From Pseudomonadota bacterium (GTDB lineage Bacteria > SZUA-182 > DTGQ01): a stretch of DNA of 32,883 nucleotides. The position numbers were made by a program, and so were the translations under genes. Numbering within the stretch: position 1 is the first letter of the stretch; each line of letters opens with the position of its first letter. This document shows positions 15,498 through 23,565 of this stretch, one piece after another. A model generated the notes under the pieces. It saw nothing but the letters and a program-made list of their open reading frames with translations. It had not been told where the DNA came from and searched no databases. Where the stretch lies: contig DAOURK010000039.1 of NCBI GenBank assembly GCA_030625085.1, positions 1-32,883 of the forward strand. Reading direction: 5' to 3'.

Positions 15498-15818
15498 CTA
15501 ATTAATATTTTGTGCCCCCCTGGTTACAATTTTGGTTAATGCTGTATGAAATACTGCCTCAATGGTCTTACCTATTTTTTCCTCAATTTCCTCCTTTCCA
15601 AGGTCCTCCCTTAATAAACAAATGTTATCAGTGTTATTAATTTTGTTTAATTCCATCCAAATGCAGGAAACTAAACCCTCAATAATTTCATCAATTTCGT
15701 GCTCCATTTCTTCTTTTCTCAGATTCCTTTTGAAATGGAAGCTGTTAATATCTTTAGGAAGCCTATTTAATGCTTCAGGAATTAAAGCCTTAATAAGCTC
15801 ATCAATTCCTTGTTCCAT
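15498..15818 (-). CDS. Small helical protein with three internal repeats
   Basis: 106 aa, not recognised. It consists of three related segments of about 37, 40 and 29 residues: MEQGIDELIKALIPEALNRL (1-37), MEHEIDEIIEGLVSCIWMEL (38-77) and IEEKIGKTIEAVFHTALTKI (78-106). The first two segments end in LRKEE and LGKEE. Each begins with an amphipathic helix of pattern xEexIdexIeaxxxxal. There is no signal peptide or membrane helix. A strong ribosome site (AAGGGGGTGG) precedes the ATG. It lies between two ribbon-helix-helix-like genes on the same strand and may be a partner or antitoxin-like protein; that is a guess. Confidence 0.68.
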   Translation of the reverse strand: MEQGIDELIKALIPEALNRLPKDINSFHFKRNLRKEEMEHEIDEIIEGLVSCIWMELNKINNTDNICLLREDLGKEEIEEKIGKTIEAVFHTALTKIVTRGAQNIN

Positions 15819-16106
15819 ACAAACACCACCCCCTTAAAGTTTATATTAATAAATAATAATATTTATCATTAGAAAGGCGAAATTCATAAACATTCCCCGC
15901 AGTATACTGCTCAGGCTTAGTTCTGAATTCCCTGTTTTTTATGATAGAAAATTTTAAAACCTTTTTTATGGTTCCGGCTTATTCGCGTTATGATAATGTT
16001 GGTTTCAATTTGTTTGGCCTGATAACAAATTGGTTGGTTAAAGTCTTCTATATGTCAATATGTTTATTGACATGGTTTTTGTTGAAAGATACAGCTAAAC
16101 TGAAAG
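15819..16106. other. Intergenic stretch inside the small-gene group
   Basis: No minus-strand gene is visible in these 288 bp. A palindrome, TGTCAATA TGTT TATTGACA, lies at 16053-16072. A plus-strand frame (15941-16189) is open here but has no ribosome site and runs into the 3' end of the opposite gene; it is not accepted as a gene. Confidence 0.4.
16053..16072. promoter_or_regulatory. 20 bp palindrome, possible operator or terminator stem
   Basis: Perfect 8 bp arms TGTCAATA and TATTGACA around TGTT. It lies 35 bp after the stop of the ribbon-helix-helix gene (minus strand) and 235 bp before the next small gene. The related 7-mer ATTGACA occurs at 17021-17027, upstream of the first gene of the group. 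There is no T-run, so a terminator is less likely than a protein-binding site. This is speculative. Confidence 0.3.
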
Positions 16107-16478
16107 TTAAAATAAAATCTGTATCTCTTTGGGATCTAATTGAGAACCTCCTTTTTGCATACCTTTTCGGGCCCACAGAAACACCTTAATAGAATTTCTG
16201 ATAAATTCTGTAGGACTTGAGTCAATTCCATTTTGTTCGGCCTGTTTTTGGGTCCAAATATATATTTTAATGGCGTTTTTAGCCAATTCTTTTAATTCCT
16301 TTTCGTTCGTATCCTCTTCTTGAGCCCAACCATAAATCTTTAATGCATCTCTAACCAACTCGCTGATGCTAAGATTGGTCTTACACTGAACATCCTTTAG
16401 TAAGTCGTATTCCTGATTAGAAAGAATAAAATTTATTCTTTTTTCTTTAAAATTTTTATTGTCGGCTTTGTTGTTCAT
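16107..16478 (-). CDS. Ribbon-helix-helix-like protein with triplicated helix motif
   Basis: 123 aa, probably a DNA-binding protein. Residues 14-53 (KRINFILSNQEYDLL...LSISELVRDALKIYGWAQ) fit a strand-helix-helix ribbon-helix-helix unit. The second helix is then repeated: ELVRDALKIYGWAQEE (40-55), ELAKNAIKIYIWTQKQ (64-79) and EFIRNSIKVFLWARKG (91-106), all of pattern E-h-h-R/K-x-A/S-h-K-h-Y/F-x-W-A/T-Q/R. I know of no family with this layout. An excellent ribosome site (GGAAGGAGG) precedes the ATG. It shares its N-terminal pattern with the 52 aa protein at 15260-15418. Confidence 0.75.
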   Translation of the reverse strand: MNNKADNKNFKEKRINFILSNQEYDLLKDVQCKTNLSISELVRDALKIYGWAQEEDTNEKELKELAKNAIKIYIWTQKQAEQNGIDSSPTEFIRNSIKVFLWARKGMQKGGSQLDPKEIQILF

Positions 16479-16546
16479 TTAAAAGACCTCCTTCCATGAT
16501 TATTGTCCGCTGATTACTATACCGGTTTCTCATATGAACACGATTT

Positions 16547-16891
16547 TCATTCCCTTAAGTGAAATTTAACTGAGACATAAATTCCGACTAAACAAGGCAT
16601 AAGGAAATAATCTATAGAGGAAATCACTAAAAATGTTTTGCTCGATTCAGCCAAAATACGATCTTTGACTTCTTCTCTTCTTTCTCTAAAATCTTCTACT
16701 CCGTCAAGTATTGCTATAGGCACTTTAGAGGGTTTGGGTTTTTCCTTGGGATTAAGGGGTAAGATGTGACCATTGTTCGTATAGATATCTGAGGACTGAC
16801 CGGGTAATTGCCAATAAGATATGAGGAAAATTAAGAAGATTGCAGTAAAAAGGATGCCTATACATTTTTCCTGCTTACATCTAATATTCAT
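16547..16891 (-). CDS. Small membrane protein of unknown function
   Basis: 114 aa, not recognised. An N-terminal membrane helix (about 9-27), a central hydrophilic region (PLNPKEKPKPSKVPIAILDGVEDFRERREEVKDRILAE split by a proline-rich part), then a second hydrophobic stretch (about 84-108) with SSIDYFLMPCLVGIYVSV. CGGAG precedes the ATG. It is first in the group of four small minus-strand genes, 68 bp before the ribbon-helix-helix gene. The charged helix between the membrane segments may face the periplasm or the cytoplasm. Confidence 0.62.
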   Translation of the reverse strand: MNIRCKQEKCIGILFTAIFLIFLISYWQLPGQSSDIYTNNGHILPLNPKEKPKPSKVPIAILDGVEDFRERREEVKDRILAESSKTFLVISSIDYFLMPCLVGIYVSVKFHLRE

Positions 16892-17237
16892 TGTTTTTTA
16901 CTCCGTTTTTTTTAGTAAGACGATGTGTTTGAATGTTTCATTATGAAAATATATTATTTAATATTATTTTTGTACAGGGATATTTACTCATATTTTAATA
17001 TTTGATTTGGATCAGTTCGAATTGACAATAAACCCTACAAGGATATGGGGATGTTTTGAGGTTTTTGTTTTGGATAAAAATAAAGGCCATCAGGAAGGTG
17101 ACCTGATGGCCAGGTAAAAAATGTTAGAGGTTAATATATTGTAAATTAAAAAAAATAAATAATCAAGAAAAAAACTAATTTATTTTTTAAATAATGATTG
17201 AATTGGGATAGAGGGGAGATGCAAATAGATATTTTTT
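16892..17237. other. AT-rich intergenic region with a terminator
   Basis: No gene is seen in these 346 bp. It contains the hairpin terminator at 17085-17111 and, to its left, the likely promoter region of the minus-strand small-gene group, in which no clear -35/-10 pair could be picked. Confidence 0.5.
17085..17111 (-). terminator. Rho-independent terminator of the DUF4921 gene
   Basis: A perfect 10 bp stem (GGCCATCAGG and CCTGATGGCC) with a 7 nt loop. On the minus strand it is followed by TTTATTTTTATCC. It lies 126 bp after the stop of the DUF4921/GalT-like gene and would insulate it from the small-gene group. Confidence 0.75.
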
Positions 17238-18596
17238 TTAATCATTAAGATCAGAATCTACAACTGCATAACCTCTGCGTTGATTATAACGCAAGGAATT
17301 GGGGCGCAGTTTGCACTCCTCGGCAATTTGAAATCCCCCAATAATTTTTTTATCCCGCAATTTATAGAGCCTTGGAACCATAATATCCCGCAAATCGTTC
17401 AGCCCAATAGGATTGATATAGATTTTCGTCCCACCCTCAAATCCGGCCGGTGTATTCACACGCCATTTAATTGAAATGTGCCAAGGCATGGGAATGACCG
17501 CATCCTGTGGAGTGTAATACCATTCCTCATTACAGGAAATCTGTTTTCCCATAGCGCAATGGCAGGCATGAACCAGATCGCTGAATCCCCTCAGTTCCTC
17601 ATCAGTATGCTCATTGGGACGTAAGTGTTCACTTTTGGAATAAATCACCAAGGTCGGATGCACATGCCCAAGGTCTACAAAGGCCATGGCATAATCATTT
17701 TCAGCAATAACCAAATTATTGTATGAGGCAAAATTAGCTCCCATGTCATTATAAATATTGGGATGGGATTGCACCAGCGATAATTCTCGCTCAACTGACG
17801 TGCCCCATTCATCCAAGGCAACTAATTGCTTGTGTAAATGATCGAATGAGGCGCCCGCATCTTCGAGCCAATTTTGAAAGATGCTTACATACCGGACATA
17901 TCGGTTCTGGGCATAAATGTCTTCCATGGCCTCAATAGTAAATTTAAAATAGTGAAAATGCTCTTCCTGGGTGAGCTCGCCGGAAGAGCAAAGATCAGTA
18001 TCATATTTAGCGCCCGGTTTTAAATGCTTTTGGGCCACAATAAGCTCATGACCGCCGCAAAAAAAAGCATCGGCCAACTTCAATTTTTCCTCTTTGGGCT
18101 TGGCGGTAATTTTTTCGGGAGTTAAGCCCGATAGCTTCAATTTAAGATCAACAATGCCTAAGACATGTTGTAACCCTTCATCACTGGAAATGTACCGCTG
18201 CTTCCATTCCTTGTTTACCCCACTCAGCTTGTAGTCATAATTTTTTTCCCAGTAGTCCTTGGTCACTATCTCAAAAAGATTGGGGATTCGACGAAACGCA
18301 GGCGTTTGACTAAAAACTTGGTCTGCATTAAGACGGGTAAGCAATTCATAGCCCTTGGCGGTTTTAACTAATCGGGCCTTTTCCGGCGGGGTGTTTTTAT
18401 AGTTGGCAGCACAAAAATTACAATAGCCTTCGGGGTCCTGGATCTCGATTTCTTTGGGCTTGGATTTGAAGCTATTATAGACTGGTTTATTGTTCCGACC
18501 GGGAATGGTCCATACTTCTCTTCCAGTGAAAGGGTTAATCTGTTTTCCTGTTCCATCGGGCATTACTCGGTAAATCATCTTGTGTAAACGATACAT
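17238..18596 (-). CDS. DUF4921 family, GalT/HIT-like nucleotidyltransferase
   Basis: 452 aa. It resembles galactose-1-phosphate uridylyltransferase-type proteins grouped as DUF4921. It has a zinc-site-like CNFC (59-62), the FQNWLEDAGASFDHLHKQ region (240-257) whose H253-x-H255-x-Q257 corresponds to the HPHxQ active site of GalT, and a C-terminal half with PMPWHISIKWR and GGTKIYINP. The likely reaction is nucleotidyl transfer or phosphorolysis on a sugar- or nucleoside-phosphate; the true substrate is unknown. AAGGTGAG precedes the ATG. It lies downstream of the universal stress protein gene on the same strand, with a 138 bp gap, and ends at a terminator. Confidence 0.82.
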   Translation of the reverse strand: MYRLHKMIYRVMPDGTGKQINPFTGREVWTIPGRNNKPVYNSFKSKPKEIEIQDPEGYCNFCAANYKNTPPEKARLVKTAKGYELLTRLNADQVFSQTPAFRRIPNLFEIVTKDYWEKNYDYKLSGVNKEWKQRYISSDEGLQHVLGIVDLKLKLSGLTPEKITAKPKEEKLKLADAFFCGGHELIVAQKHLKPGAKYDTDLCSSGELTQEEHFHYFKFTIEAMEDIYAQNRYVRYVSIFQNWLEDAGASFDHLHKQLVALDEWGTSVERELSLVQSHPNIYNDMGANFASYNNLVIAENDYAMAFVDLGHVHPTLVIYSKSEHLRPNEHTDEELRGFSDLVHACHCAMGKQISCNEEWYYTPQDAVIPMPWHISIKWRVNTPAGFEGGTKIYINPIGLNDLRDIMVPRLYKLRDKKIIGGFQIAEECKLRPNSLRYNQRRGYAVVDSDLND

Positions 18597-18734
18597 TTTT
18601 GCTCACCTTATCCTTAAAGGAAGAGAAATATTCCTAACTTTTAAGGTATAAATAAAAGAGAATTGCTACATCCACCTATTATCGACATATTTTAAACTTT
18701 AACATTGCAGTAATATAAAATTTTTTGATTATAT

Positions 18735-19217
18735 CTATTTAGAGGACCGGTTATTATCTATAAGGCCATGAATATCTGGCCTTATAACGAGAACAGGGCA
18801 GGGCGACGTTCTGATAACCTTTTCGGTGACACTTCCAATTAAAAAATGAGCTATCCCTGAACGGCCATGTGTTCCCATGACAATTAAATCTATTTTTTCT
18901 TCCTCGGCTAGTTTTATAATTTTTTCATATGGTGAACCAACACGGGTTGCCGTGATAATGTTTTTTATCCCCATCTCGGCGGCTTTTTTTTCTGTTTCTT
19001 CCAGCCTTTCATTAACCACAGCCATAATCTCAGTTTCTCGTTGAGCCAAAATAATTTGTTCAGCATAAGCGTCATACATGCCATGATGGGGCTCGATAAC
19101 GGTCATTAAATAAATGGTAATATTGAATTGACTGGCAAAAGAACTGGCATACCGTAAGGCCTCCATTGATGATTCAGAGCCGTCTACTGGGATAAGAATT
19201 TTTTTTATGGATAACAT
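18735..19217 (-). CDS. Universal stress protein (UspA family)
   Basis: 160 aa single Usp domain. It starts KKILIPVDGSESSMEAL with D12, and the C-terminal ATP-binding pattern G-x2-G-x9-G-S is complete (MGTHGRSGIAHFLIGSVTEK, G115, G118, G128, S129). It is therefore of the ATP-binding type. Such proteins help survival under starvation and stress as cytoplasmic dimers. AAGGAGAAAGG precedes the ATG. It could be co-transcribed with the DUF4921 gene. Confidence 0.94.
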   Translation of the reverse strand: MLSIKKILIPVDGSESSMEALRYASSFASQFNITIYLMTVIEPHHGMYDAYAEQIILAQRETEIMAVVNERLEETEKKAAEMGIKNIITATRVGSPYEKIIKLAEEEKIDLIVMGTHGRSGIAHFLIGSVTEKVIRTSPCPVLVIRPDIHGLIDNNRSSK

Positions 19218-19492
19218 ACCTTTCTCCTTTCATTTTTTTTTAAGACTTCTGCAAAATACTCTATTTAACAGAAGTTATTTTTTGTTTAAATACTTTGATG
19301 TTACAAAATATATCATATTAGTATATTTTTCAACATAAAAAGCTGAGGCCATGTCAAGTCATTCTCTATGCTGCCAGACTAAGATTCTAAATTTTTGTTT
19401 TTGAAGACATCATTAATCAAAGCTGGTAATGATTAAATCGAATTACTTTATTATTTATGAGAAAGCAGGGATATAATTTAATCTTGTGGAGA

Positions 19493-20050
19493 TTATTTTT
19501 TTGAGTCGTTTGGCAGATTTAATTCCTTGTACAACGTATCAAAAAAGGTATTTCCCTTTTCTATGATGTGCTCCTTATCCTTTGTCTCAGAAATTATTTT
19601 GGTAATTGCGTCCCGCACTGCAAATGTCTCGGGCATTATTTTTCTTTCCCAGATATTAATCTCAATATCATGAATGATTCTTCCAATATAAATCAATTTG
19701 GCATCAGTGATCTTATAATGGCGTAGTAAAGATTCGAAGGTGGACATTTTGGCGTATCTTCTAAATTTAGCATCAGGGGTATCAAAGGGAATACCCTTAT
19801 CAAGACTATCTCCTTTGGGAAAGAATTTGATAACTGCCTGAGGATCAATAAAGCGTTGAATAAGCCAAATAGAGGCGCATTTGTCCGGCTCAAATCCCTC
19901 CCAGGTGGAAAAGATATGGCTGTGTTCATTTTCTTTAGCATCTTTGGCAGATACCTGATGAGCAGGCAAGGTTAAAATGAGAATGATCTCCAAAATTACC
20001 AAAAAACAAACAACAATCAAATATCCCTTAACTATTTTTTGATCAATCAT
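19493..20050 (-). CDS. Membrane-anchored ChrB C-terminal-like protein
   Basis: 185 aa. An N-terminal hydrophobic helix (about 8-28) ends near LPAHQVSA, so the rest (about 45-178) is exported or anchored facing the periplasm. That rest matches the C-terminal domain of ChrB-type chromate resistance proteins: EPDKCASIWLIQRFIDP (54-70; family form DxxxCPWLIRRFIDP), FPKGD, GIPFDTPDAKFRR, STFESLLRHY, IGRIIHDIE and FFDTLYKE near the end. ChrB is normally cytoplasmic, so an exported version in a transporter operon is unusual. Its ATG overlaps the stop region of the ATPase gene by 8 bp (20043-20050), so it is translated with the importer. It may handle the imported metal or an oxyanion in the periplasm; that is inference. 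Confidence 0.8.
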   Translation of the reverse strand: MIDQKIVKGYLIVVCFLVILEIILILTLPAHQVSAKDAKENEHSHIFSTWEGFEPDKCASIWLIQRFIDPQAVIKFFPKGDSLDKGIPFDTPDAKFRRYAKMSTFESLLRHYKITDAKLIYIGRIIHDIEINIWERKIMPETFAVRDAITKIISETKDKEHIIEKGNTFFDTLYKELNLPNDSKK

Positions 20051-20783
20051 GCTTTCTTCCCATTAATCCCAATTGTAAAAATTTTTGCACAAAATCAGTC
20101 TGGGGCCTTCGGATAACTTCTTCCTTCTCTCCAACTTGCTCAATGATTCCTTTATTCATAATGGCTATTTTATCAGCTAAAGCCAGGGCCAATTCAATAT
20201 TGTGGGTTACGTAAATGACGGCCATACTAAAATCCTTTTTTAATTTGAGTATGATTTCCCTCAGCTCTTCTATGAGCAAAGGATCAAGGCTGGTAAAGGG
20301 CTCATCCATTAAAAGGTATCGTGGCTCGCCGATAAGCGCGCGGGCTATGGCCAGCCTTTGTCGCTCTCCCCCTGAAAGCTGTTGGGGATAGTGACTGGCA
20401 TGATCTTCAAGGTGCATCCGTTCAAGAGCCATATCAACCCTTTCCTTTATTCGCCTTTTCGGCAATCCATTTTTAGAGATGACAAATTCAACATTCTGCC
20501 GTGCGCTCATATGGGGCCACAGAGCAAGATCCTGAAAAATTAAAGAAAGCCCCCTTGTAGACGGCGGCTTGATTTTTTTCGGAGTGCTCACTTCTTCATT
20601 ATCAATGAGAACTGTTCCCTGATCAGGGGTTTCAAGGCCGGCTATGATCCTTAACAGAGTGGTTTTGCCCGTGCCTGAGGGGCCTACTATACTAAAAATC
20701 TCCCGGTCTTTGAAAAGAAGGCTAACCCCTTTGACAACCGCCGTTCCTCTATATATTTTCGTAACTGCTTTTACCTGTAACAT
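20043..20783 (-). CDS. ABC importer ATPase, FbpC/PotA type
   Basis: 246 aa with Walker A GPSGTGKTT (34-42), Q-loop Q84, signature LSGGE (136-140), Walker B YLLMDE (156-161) and switch H194. It lacks the C-terminal regulatory (TOBE) region found in many FbpC and PotA proteins of about 350 aa, so control by bound substrate through that domain is not expected. It is third in the importer operon, 20 bp after the permease gene, and overlaps the ChrB-like gene. Confidence 0.94.
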   Translation of the reverse strand: MLQVKAVTKIYRGTAVVKGVSLLFKDREIFSIVGPSGTGKTTLLRIIAGLETPDQGTVLIDNEEVSTPKKIKPPSTRGLSLIFQDLALWPHMSARQNVEFVISKNGLPKRRIKERVDMALERMHLEDHASHYPQQLSGGERQRLAIARALIGEPRYLLMDEPFTSLDPLLIEELREIILKLKKDFSMAVIYVTHNIELALALADKIAIMNKGIIEQVGEKEEVIRRPQTDFVQKFLQLGLMGRKHD

Positions 20784-20803
20784 CCTGTCTGATATCCTGT
20801 TTT

Positions 20804-22387
20804 CTATACCGGCTTAACCTTGACCTTTACTCCTGCCAGCCGGTAGAGTCCGAAAAAGATAATGGCAAAGACAATGATGAGCCCAATTAATTGTAATGAT
20901 AAGGCTGCCACCATATGCTCTGCTCCATAGTGCATAAGATTATAAATTTTTATGGGCAGGGTTGATCTTCCCGCCGGAATGATAAGTAAGGTAGTGCCCA
21001 ATTCACCTAAAGAGAGAACGAAGATGATGAAAAATCCTGTTATTAATCCCGGTTTGCATAGGGGGACAACAATTTTTCTAAGGATTCTGTTCCAACTCGA
21101 TGTATTTAATAAGCCCGCTTCCTCTAAGTGGACGGGAATTTGTTTTATGTTGGATTGCACAGACCAAATACCAAAGGGAATAAAACGGGCTATATAGCCA
21201 AAAATGATAATCACTGAACTTCCATAAATAAAGTTTGTCCATGAATGGTTCCACACTTTGATCATGCCTATACCCAAAACAATGGCCGGCACGGCAAAGG
21301 GCAGCATTGAGGTAAATTCCAGAAAGTGTTTTTTCCAGTCAGATCCTCTTTCAATGAGATAGGAAATAAAAAAGGAAAGGATAATGCTGCCCAAGGCGCC
21401 CAGGAACGCAAGAAGGATGCTGTAGCCTATTTGACCCTTTGAGGTGGAAAAACTCTTCACGTAATTTGAAAACGGCCCTGCCACCTTAAATAAAACTGCT
21501 ACCGGCAAGAGAATTGATAAGATAAAGACAATCGAGCAGAAAAGAGAAAACACTCCATTAGCAAGAGGGCCCAGGTGCAACCAACGCTTTTTCTCTTTTG
21601 TTCCTTCAAGGTTTATGTAAGATCGTCCTTTCATATGTTTATTTTGTAGGGTAATCAAGATGACAGCTATGACAATCAAGGGAAGGGAGAGCAGTGTGGC
21701 GGCCCTTTCATTAAAAAAAGCGCTGAACTGAATAAAAACTTCCACCGGGTAAACATTCACCCTGAGGATGTCCGGCACACTGAAATTAACCAGAGCAAAG
21801 ATAAATACAAAAACAGCCCCGGTAAAAATATGGGGGGTAACCAGCGGCAGGGTTATGGATTTGGCAGTTTTGAGGGGGCCGTGATGGATTAATGAGGCTT
21901 CTTCAAGATGTTGGTTTACCGATTTTAGACCACTTATGGTCAATAGCGTGACAAAGGGAAAATAAGCCAGTGTTAAGACAAAAACAGCGCCATGAAGGCT
22001 GTGGATCTTAAACAAAGGGCCGATCCATGTATATGGGCCGCTTTTGGCTAAAAGATGCGTCCAGACAATGGCATGGATATAAGGAGGTATAAGCAAAGGG
22101 ATAAAATAAATCAATCGAAAGATATGGCGGCCCCAAAGATTTGTTCTTTCTAAGAAAAAGGCCAGCCCTGTCCCCAACACAAGGGACAGAAGCGTTACTC
22201 CTGTTGACAATAAAAGGCTGTGCTTTATTAAGTGCCACTGACGGTTGTTCAGAAAAACTACCTTAAAAAAATCTGTCGAGATGTTTCCGTTTTTAAAAAC
22301 AGCCGCGAACATAAAGAGGATAGGTAATAAGACAATAAGGCTAAAGCATAAAAAAATGATGATAATTACATATTTTGGTAGTTTCAT
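20804..22387 (-). CDS. Fused ABC importer permease, FbpB/ThiP type
   Basis: 527 aa inner-membrane protein with two BPD-type permease halves in one chain, about 12 helices. Each half has an EAA loop: LEEASLIHHGPLKTAKSITLP (about 161-181) and LEEAGLLNTSSWNRILRKIV (about 421-440). This fused layout is typical of iron(III) and thiamine importers. It pairs with the ATPase at 20043 and the binding protein at 22431. No strong ribosome site is seen before the ATG; a GAGGGGG lies about 27 bases upstream. Confidence 0.93.
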   Translation of the reverse strand: MKLPKYVIIIIFLCFSLIVLLPILFMFAAVFKNGNISTDFFKVVFLNNRQWHLIKHSLLLSTGVTLLSLVLGTGLAFFLERTNLWGRHIFRLIYFIPLLIPPYIHAIVWTHLLAKSGPYTWIGPLFKIHSLHGAVFVLTLAYFPFVTLLTISGLKSVNQHLEEASLIHHGPLKTAKSITLPLVTPHIFTGAVFVFIFALVNFSVPDILRVNVYPVEVFIQFSAFFNERAATLLSLPLIVIAVILITLQNKHMKGRSYINLEGTKEKKRWLHLGPLANGVFSLFCSIVFILSILLPVAVLFKVAGPFSNYVKSFSTSKGQIGYSILLAFLGALGSIILSFFISYLIERGSDWKKHFLEFTSMLPFAVPAIVLGIGMIKVWNHSWTNFIYGSSVIIIFGYIARFIPFGIWSVQSNIKQIPVHLEEAGLLNTSSWNRILRKIVVPLCKPGLITGFFIIFVLSLGELGTTLLIIPAGRSTLPIKIYNLMHYGAEHMVAALSLQLIGLIIVFAIIFFGLYRLAGVKVKVKPV

Positions 22388-22430
22388 TGCTCAAACGCCA
22401 ATAAAAATTCATCCCCCTCAAATTTTTTCA

Positions 22431-23483
22431 TTATCTCACAAAGAGCTCCTGGCAAAATCCGGCCGCCCTTTCCAGATTTTTCGCCATTTGATAAAAGCTT
22501 ACCTCCATGGCCTTAATTGAGGTAAAGGCGGGGATATAACCTGGTATCTTTATCCCATCTCGAAGAGGCATTTGCGCAGATTCACAGAAGGCCAGTTTAC
22601 TTTCAACTTCCCGGCTTAAAAGATAGTCCATCAATTTTTTGGCTTCTTTCGGATGCGGCGCGCCCTTGATCATGGCCACAGTGTTGGGTATAAGCAGGGT
22701 GCCTATGCCTTCCTTATCCGGATAGAGAATGTCCACAGGCTTGCCCATTTGGATGGCTACATTGGCGTCATCAGTGTCGGTAAATCCTATAGCCGCCTCA
22801 CCTTCAACCACCAAATCCCTGACTACCGAATTGCCGTTGACAATAATTACCTTATTCTTTTTGATGGCTTTGAGAAAGTTTTCTGTCTTTTTCCGGCCAA
22901 GCAAGGCATACCAGGCAGCCGTATGGGTTGAGGTAGTGCCAAAGAGAGGGTAAGCCATGGCTACCTTGCCCTTCCACTTGGGATCAGTTAATTCAAAGAT
23001 CGATTTTGGAAGCTCGGATTTTTTGACCAAATTGGTGTTATAAATTAAGATGCGGCACCTGGCGGCGAAGCCCGTCCAATAGCCATCCTTATCCTTAAAT
23101 TGTTCCGGTATATCTTTGGCTGAAGGTGACCGGTAAGGACTTAAAATCCCTTTTTGCTTCAAGATAATAGTCCTGCCCACCTCTGAATTCCAAAATATAT
23201 CCGCCTGGGGATTGTTCTTTTCTGCTATCAAACGATTCACCATGCCTGTGGTCTTGGCTGCTTCCACATCATACACTGCTTTGACCTTAATTCCGGTCTT
23301 TTTTTCAAATTCCTGCAAAATCGGTTCTGAGAAAATCTGATCAAGCGAAGTATAAATTACCACTTCTTTGGCTAAACTTAAATGTGACTGGAAAAATAAA
23401 AGCACAATAAAGAAGACAAAGATGAAGGGTTTGATGTAAGATTTCTTTTTAATAAAGATTCTAAAACTGCCATCCTGAATCAT
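22431..23483 (-). CDS. Periplasmic substrate-binding protein, iron(III) type
   Basis: 350 aa with a signal peptide (hydrophobic about 19-37, cleavage probably after LSLA). The mature part is a type 2 periplasmic binding fold: VVIYTSLDQIFSEPILQEFEKKTG, NNPQADIFWNSEVG, GFAARCRILIYN and GTLLIPNTVAMIKGAPHPKEAKKLMDYLL. It resembles FbpA/FutA iron-binding proteins, though I cannot assign the metal ligands by eye and a thiamine or other substrate is possible. GGGAGG lies about 10 bases before the ATG. It is the first gene of the importer operon. Confidence 0.9.
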   Translation of the reverse strand: MIQDGSFRIFIKKKSYIKPFIFVFFIVLLFFQSHLSLAKEVVIYTSLDQIFSEPILQEFEKKTGIKVKAVYDVEAAKTTGMVNRLIAEKNNPQADIFWNSEVGRTIILKQKGILSPYRSPSAKDIPEQFKDKDGYWTGFAARCRILIYNTNLVKKSELPKSIFELTDPKWKGKVAMAYPLFGTTSTHTAAWYALLGRKKTENFLKAIKKNKVIIVNGNSVVRDLVVEGEAAIGFTDTDDANVAIQMGKPVDILYPDKEGIGTLLIPNTVAMIKGAPHPKEAKKLMDYLLSREVESKLAFCESAQMPLRDGIKIPGYIPAFTSIKAMEVSFYQMAKNLERAAGFCQELFVR

Positions 23484-23565
23484 TAAGGCCGAACCTCCCT
23501 TTATACCAAATCAAAATAATTCTTATTTCATTTTTTCGTAACCTACTCCGGATTCTAAAAGCTCA

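Noticed and set aside
15941-16189. Plus-strand open frame of 82 codons with a hydrophobic stretch
   Set aside because: It has no ribosome site and overlaps the 3' end of the well-supported minus-strand gene at 16107-16478. The hydrophobic part arises from AT-rich sequence.
17021-17046. TTGACA with a TATGGG downstream as a plus-strand promoter
   Set aside because: The -10 match is poor and no plus-strand gene follows.
23515-23527. AATAATTCTTATT upstream of the binding-protein gene as a possible Fur box
   Set aside because: Only short AATAA/TTATT arms match. It falls well short of a Fur site in a very AT-rich spot, so I do not call it.
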